9,048 bases of DNA, taken from assembly GCA_007280315.1 (NCBI GenBank), contig QYQC01000026.1, positions 1-9,048 on the forward strand, given 5' to 3'. This DNA is from Betaproteobacteria bacterium. GTDB lineage: Bacteria; Pseudomonadota; Gammaproteobacteria; Burkholderiales; SG8-39. Each line of letters opens with the position of its first letter. Position 1 is the first letter of the stretch. Below are positions 6,034 through 9,048 of the stretch, in pieces. The translations under genes were made by a program, and so were the position numbers. A model generated the notes under the pieces. It was not told where the DNA came from and ran no database searches. It was given only the letters and a program-made list of their open reading frames with translations.

Positions 6034-6083
6034 ACACGGTAAGTCAGTCGGCAAAACGCCAATATTTCAGAATTTTACCGTGT
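6034..6083. repeat. 9-bp inverted repeat in the divergent intergenic region
   Basis: ACACGGTAA (6034-6042) and TTACCGTGT (6075-6083) are perfect complements 32 bp apart, with centres 41 bp apart, about four helical turns. They lie between the oxygenase gene and the xseB promoter, whose -35 box begins 7 bp beyond the right copy. The position suits a dimeric or looping regulator controlling one or both genes, but the match may be chance. Confidence 0.4.
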
Positions 6084-6090
6084 TTTTGAT

Positions 6091-6120
6091 TTGACTGGCG
6101 GGGTGGAGATCAGCTATTTT
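6091..6120 (+). promoter_or_regulatory. Probable sigma70 promoter of xseB-ispA-dxs
   Basis: TTGACT (6091-6096) and TATTTT (6115-6120) are separated by 18 bp, leaving about 20 nt of leader before the xseB ATG. The -35 is strong and the -10 weaker. No equally good promoter was found for the divergent oxygenase gene. Confidence 0.55.
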
Positions 6121-6147
6121 CGTGTTTTATAAGGTCTTCCTATCATC

Positions 6148-6402
6148 ATGTCGAAATCGCCCAAGCAAGTCGCGGCCGGCGGCGAGTCCCTTAGTTTCGA
6201 AACCGCGCTGGCCGAGTTGGAAAAACTCGTAGCCGGCATGGAAACAGGGCAACTCTCCCTCGAGGAGTCTCTTGCTGCGCACAAGCGCGGTCTGGAACTC
6301 GCGCAATACTGCCAGGCCAGGCTTGCCCAGGCCCAGCAGCAGGTGCAGGTGCTCGAAGCCAATACATTGCAAGCGTTTCCTGGTGCCGAACGCAACGACT
6401 GA
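6148..6402 (+). CDS. xseB: Exodeoxyribonuclease VII small subunit
   Basis: XseB binds the large subunit XseA to form exonuclease VII, which degrades single-stranded DNA in both directions in the cytoplasm. The 84-residue length is typical. The family core is plain: LSFETALAELEKLVAGME (residues 15-32), then TGQLSLEESLAAHKRGLEL, then a helical QAQQQVQVLE tail. A short Gly/Lys-rich N-terminus precedes it. No good ribosome binding site precedes the ATG (AAGG is 13 nt away). The xseA gene is not in the window, as is usual. Its end overlaps the preferred ispA start, indicating an operon with ispA and dxs. Confidence 0.97.
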   Translation: MSKSPKQVAAGGESLSFETALAELEKLVAGMETGQLSLEESLAAHKRGLELAQYCQARLAQAQQQVQVLEANTLQAFPGAERND

Positions 6403-7285
6403 TTTCGCCGCCTGGATGGGTGCGGTCCAGGCGCGCATGGAAACGGCGCTGCAGCGGTTTCTGCCAGCGGCAGAGATCGCGCCTGAGCGCTTGCACCGTG
6501 CCATGCGCTACGCTGTGCTCGGCGGTGGCAAACGCGTGCGCCCGCTGCTGGTCTTCGCCGCGGGCGAACTGGTCCAGGCAGATCCGGCGCGGCTCGAAGT
6601 GGTGGCGGCCGCGGTCGAGATGGTCCACGCCTACTCCCTGGTGCACGACGATCTGCCGTGCATGGACGACGATGTCCTGCGCCGCGGCAAACCTACCTGT
6701 CACGTCGAATTCGATGAGGCCACTGCGCTGCTGGTGGGCGATGCGCTGCAGCCGCTGGCGTATCAGATTCTGACCGAGCACGTCCTGGCGGACGATCCCG
6801 GCGCGCAGCTCGAGATGCTGAGAACGCTGTCAGTAGCAAGCGGCTCGCGCGGCATGGCGGGCGGCCAGGCGATCGACCTCGCCAGCGTGGGCAAAACGCT
6901 CAGCCTGCCGGAACTCGAATTCATGCATATCCACAAAACCGGCGCGCTGATCCGTGCTGCGGTGATTCTGGGCGCGCGCTGTGGCAGCCGCCCGGATCCG
7001 GGCGCATTCGACCGGCTGGGGCGCTATGCCAACACAGTGGGTCTGGCGTTCCAGGTTGTGGACGACGTGCTCGATTGCGACGCCAGTACTGCTACGCTCG
7101 GAAAAACCGCCGGAAAAGACGCGGCGCAGGCGAAGCCGACTTATGTCAGCATACTGGGGTTGGCGCGGGCGCGGGCCCTGGCTGAGCAATTGCGCGCCGA
7201 AGCGCAGGCGGCACTTTCAACCTTCGATGCGACGGCCGGACGATTGCGTGAATTGGCCGATTTCATTGTGCTGCGCAAATTTTAG
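6383..7285 (+). CDS. ispA: Farnesyl diphosphate synthase (short-chain polyprenyl synthase)
   Basis: IspA condenses dimethylallyl and isopentenyl diphosphates to geranyl and then farnesyl diphosphate. From GTG 6383 the protein is 300 residues, close to E. coli IspA (299). Motifs are GGKRVRP (48-54), the first Asp-rich motif DDLPCMD (89-95) that binds Mg2+-diphosphate, the following LRRGKPTCH, HKTGALIRAAV, and the second Asp-rich motif DDVLD (227-231). The residues from TDFAAWM align with the N-terminus of family members, so the true start must lie at or before them; that favours the GTG, which overlaps xseB by 20 nt. ATG 6416 would clip conserved residues. Neither start has a clear ribosome binding site, so coupling to xseB is likely. 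Product chain length is inferred from family resemblance. Confidence 0.95.
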   Translation: MPNATTDFAAWMGAVQARMETALQRFLPAAEIAPERLHRAMRYAVLGGGKRVRPLLVFAAGELVQADPARLEVVAAAVEMVHAYSLVHDDLPCMDDDVLRRGKPTCHVEFDEATALLVGDALQPLAYQILTEHVLADDPGAQLEMLRTLSVASGSRGMAGGQAIDLASVGKTLSLPELEFMHIHKTGALIRAAVILGARCGSRPDPGAFDRLGRYANTVGLAFQVVDDVLDCDASTATLGKTAGKDAAQAKPTYVSILGLARARALAEQLRAEAQAALSTFDATAGRLRELADFIVLRKF

Positions 7286-7309
7286 GTCGACCTTTTTTTA
7301 AAGTACAAA

Positions 7310-9048
7310 GTGAACAGCAAACAGTCGCAGGACCCGCAGGGCGAATTCGATCCGGCTATCTACGCGCTGCTGAAGACCGTTAACAGTCCGGCTGAATTGC
7401 GGGCGCTGGAGCGGCGGCAGCTGGCGCAACTGGTGGAGGAGCTACGCGCCTACATCATCGAATCGGTGAGCCAGACGGGCGGTCATCTGTCGTCCAATCT
7501 GGGAACGGTGGAACTCACCGTCGCGCTGCACTACGTGTTTGATACCCCCAATGACCGGCTGGTGTGGGACGTAGGCCACCAGACCTATGCGCACAAGATT
7601 CTCACCGGGCGGCGCGAGGGCATGGCGAAGCTGCGCATGCACGGCGGCATCTCCGGTTTTCCGCGGCGCGCGGAAAGCGAATACGACACCTTCGGTACCG
7701 CGCACTCAAGCACTTCCATTTCAGCAGCGCTGGGCATGGCGCAGGCCGCCAGGCTGCGCGGGGAAAGCCGGCGCGCAGTGGCGATTATCGGCGATGGCGC
7801 CATGTCCGCCGGCATGGCTTTCGAGGCCCTGAACAATGCCGGCGTTATGGAAACCGACCTGTTGGTGGTGCTGAATGACAACGACATGTCGATTTCGCGA
7901 CCGGTGGGCGCACTCAACAAATATCTTGCACGGCTGCTCTCGGGCGGTCTGTACGGTGCCGCGCGCAAGGCGGGTGAGCGCGTGCTGGGGAAAGTGCCGC
8001 AGCTGTGGGAGCTGGCCAAGCGCGTCGAAGAGCACGCCAAAGGAATGGCCCTGCCGTCCACCTTGTTCGAGGAATTCGGTTTCAATTATATCGGCCCGAT
8101 GGACGGCCATGACCTGGATTCACTCATCCCGACGCTGAAGAACATCAGCGAACTCAAGGGCCCGCAGTTCCTGCACGTCGTAACCAGGAAAGGCCAGGGA
8201 TACAAGCTGGCCGAGGCCGATCCGGTGCTCTACCACGGCGTGTCCAAATTCAAGCCCGACGCCGGCATCGTCGGTGTCAAGTCCGGCGGGAAGCCAAGCT
8301 ACACGCAGATTTTCGGCGACTGGTTGTGCGATATGGCGGCGCTCGACCGGCGCCTCGTCGGCATTACCCCGGCGATGTGCGAAGGCTCGGGCATGGTGCG
8401 CTTCGCCCGGGAATTTCCAGCGCGCTATTTCGATGTCGGCATCGCCGAGCAGCACGCGGTGACTTTCGCCGCCGGGCTCGCCTGCGATGGCGAGAAACCG
8501 GTGGTGGCCATCTACTCGACGTTTCTGCAGCGCGCCTACGATCAATTGATCCACGACGTGGCGATCCAGAATCTGCCGGTGGTATTCGCGCTCGATCGCG
8601 CCGGGCTGGTCGGCGCCGATGGCGCCACGCATAACGGCGCATTCGATTTCGCCTACCTGCGCTGCATTCCCAATCTTACCGTCATGGCGCCGGCCGACGA
8701 AAACGAGTGCCGGCAGATGCTCTACACCGCGTTCCAGCTCGACTCACCCGCGGCGGTGCGCTATCCGCGCGGCGCCGGCCCGGGCGTCGAAATCCGCAAG
8801 GAAATGGCCGCACTGTCCATAGGCAAGGGCGAGCTGCGCCGGCAGGGCGCCAAGGTGGCGATTCTCGCCTTCGGCAGCATGCTCAAGCCGGCGCTGGAGG
8901 CCGCCGGGGAATTGAATGCCACGGTGGCCAATATGCGCTTTGTCAAACCGCTGGACCAGACTCTGGTGCAGCAGCTGGCACGCGAGCATGATCTGCTGGT
9001 CACGGTGGAGGAAGGTTCGCTGATGGGCGGCGCGGGCAGCGCGGTGGC
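7310..9048 (+). CDS. dxs: 1-Deoxy-D-xylulose-5-phosphate synthase, 3' end missing
   Basis: Dxs is the thiamine-diphosphate enzyme that joins pyruvate and glyceraldehyde 3-phosphate in the first step of the MEP isoprenoid pathway. The open frame gives 579 residues before the right edge, about 50 short of full length by comparison with E. coli (620). Seen are His59 in GGHLSSNLG, WDVGHQTYAHKILTGR, AHSSTSIS, the cofactor motif GDGAMSAGMAFEALNNAG (Asp162) ending in NDND, the catalytic Glu380 in IAEQHAVTFAAG, YSTFLQRAYDQ, His441 in GADGATHNGAFD, and VRYPRG. The N-terminus is ten residues longer than in E. coli. The start is GTG with no clear ribosome binding site, 24 nt after ispA and in the same frame. 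Cys357 replaces the Arg found in the E. coli AMREGSGM segment. Confidence 0.97.
   Translation, partial: MNSKQSQDPQGEFDPAIYALLKTVNSPAELRALERRQLAQLVEELRAYIIESVSQTGGHLSSNLGTVELTVALHYVFDTPNDRLVWDVGHQTYAHKILTGRREGMAKLRMHGGISGFPRRAESEYDTFGTAHSSTSISAALGMAQAARLRGESRRAVAIIGDGAMSAGMAFEALNNAGVMETDLLVVLNDNDMSISRPVGALNKYLARLLSGGLYGAARKAGERVLGKVPQLWELAKRVEEHAKGMALPSTLFEEFGFNYIGPMDGHDLDSLIPTLKNISELKGPQFLHVVTRKGQGYKLAEADPVLYHGVSKFKPDAGIVGVKSGGKPSYTQIFGDWLCDMAALDRRLVGITPAMCEGSGMVRFAREFPARYFDVGIAEQHAVTFAAGLACDGEKPVVAIYSTFLQRAYDQLIHDVAIQNLPVVFALDRAGLVGADGATHNGAFDFAYLRCIPNLTVMAPADENECRQMLYTAFQLDSPAAVRYPRGAGPGVEIRKEMAALSIGKGELRRQGAKVAILAFGSMLKPALEAAGELNATVANMRFVKPLDQTLVQQLAREHDLLVTVEEGSLMGGAGSAV

Noticed and set aside
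7285..7299. GGTCGACC plus T7 as an intrinsic terminator between ispA and dxs
   Set aside because: The palindrome allows only a stem of about three pairs around TCGA, too weak for termination, and dxs lies directly downstream in the same operon.
1..9048. A new defence, mobile or biosynthetic system
   Set aside because: No transposase, integrase, nuclease-defence, toxin-antitoxin, CRISPR or biosynthetic signature was found; nearly all genes are recognisable metabolic families.

Overview
The window is GC-rich, densely packed chromosomal DNA from a Gram-negative bacterium, most likely a betaproteobacterium. The xseB-ispA-dxs order is a standard proteobacterial housekeeping cluster. A Rieske oxygenase divergent from xseB is an arrangement I associate with Betaproteobacteria from memory; no search was run. 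No insertion sequence, phage gene, CRISPR array, tRNA or rRNA is visible. Most content is core metabolism, and I do not see a convincing new defence or mobile system.

Layout. (1) Positions 1-74 hold the last codons of an unidentified basic protein on the + strand. A perfect 22-bp inverted repeat (167-217) and a strong terminator (268-295) follow. (2) A cold-shock protein gene lies on the - strand (312-518). It has a well-formed sigma70 promoter at 660-688 and a leader of about 135 nt. (3) A small charged protein of unknown function is on the - strand at 745-984. (4) A compact - strand array runs from 6005 down to 1124: Rieske oxygenase, STAS/SEC14-like protein, 3-mercaptopyruvate sulfurtransferase (sseA), thymidylate synthase (thyA), an enolase-superfamily enzyme of mandelate racemase type, and dihydrofolate reductase (folA). 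Junctions are overlaps of 4 and 11 nt or gaps of 6, 12 and 85 nt, so they may form one operon. (5) A 142-bp divergent intergenic region (6006-6147) separates this array from the + strand operon xseB-ispA-dxs. The dxs gene runs off the right edge.

How the genes fit together. ThyA consumes methylene-tetrahydrofolate and yields dihydrofolate and dTMP; FolA regenerates tetrahydrofolate, so they form a metabolic pair. An enolase-superfamily gene is inserted between them. IspA and Dxs act in isoprenoid synthesis: Dxs makes the first MEP-pathway intermediate and IspA makes farnesyl diphosphate. XseB is the small subunit of exonuclease VII. The Rieske oxygenase, STAS/SEC14 protein and SseA have no obvious shared pathway with these, and their substrates cannot be read from sequence.

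No stretch longer than 300 bases lacks a gene. The largest gaps are 75-311 (inverted repeat and terminator), 519-744 (csp leader and promoter), 985-1123 (ribosome binding site of the small gene, a possible -10 box, nothing else clear) and 6006-6147 (divergent promoter region).
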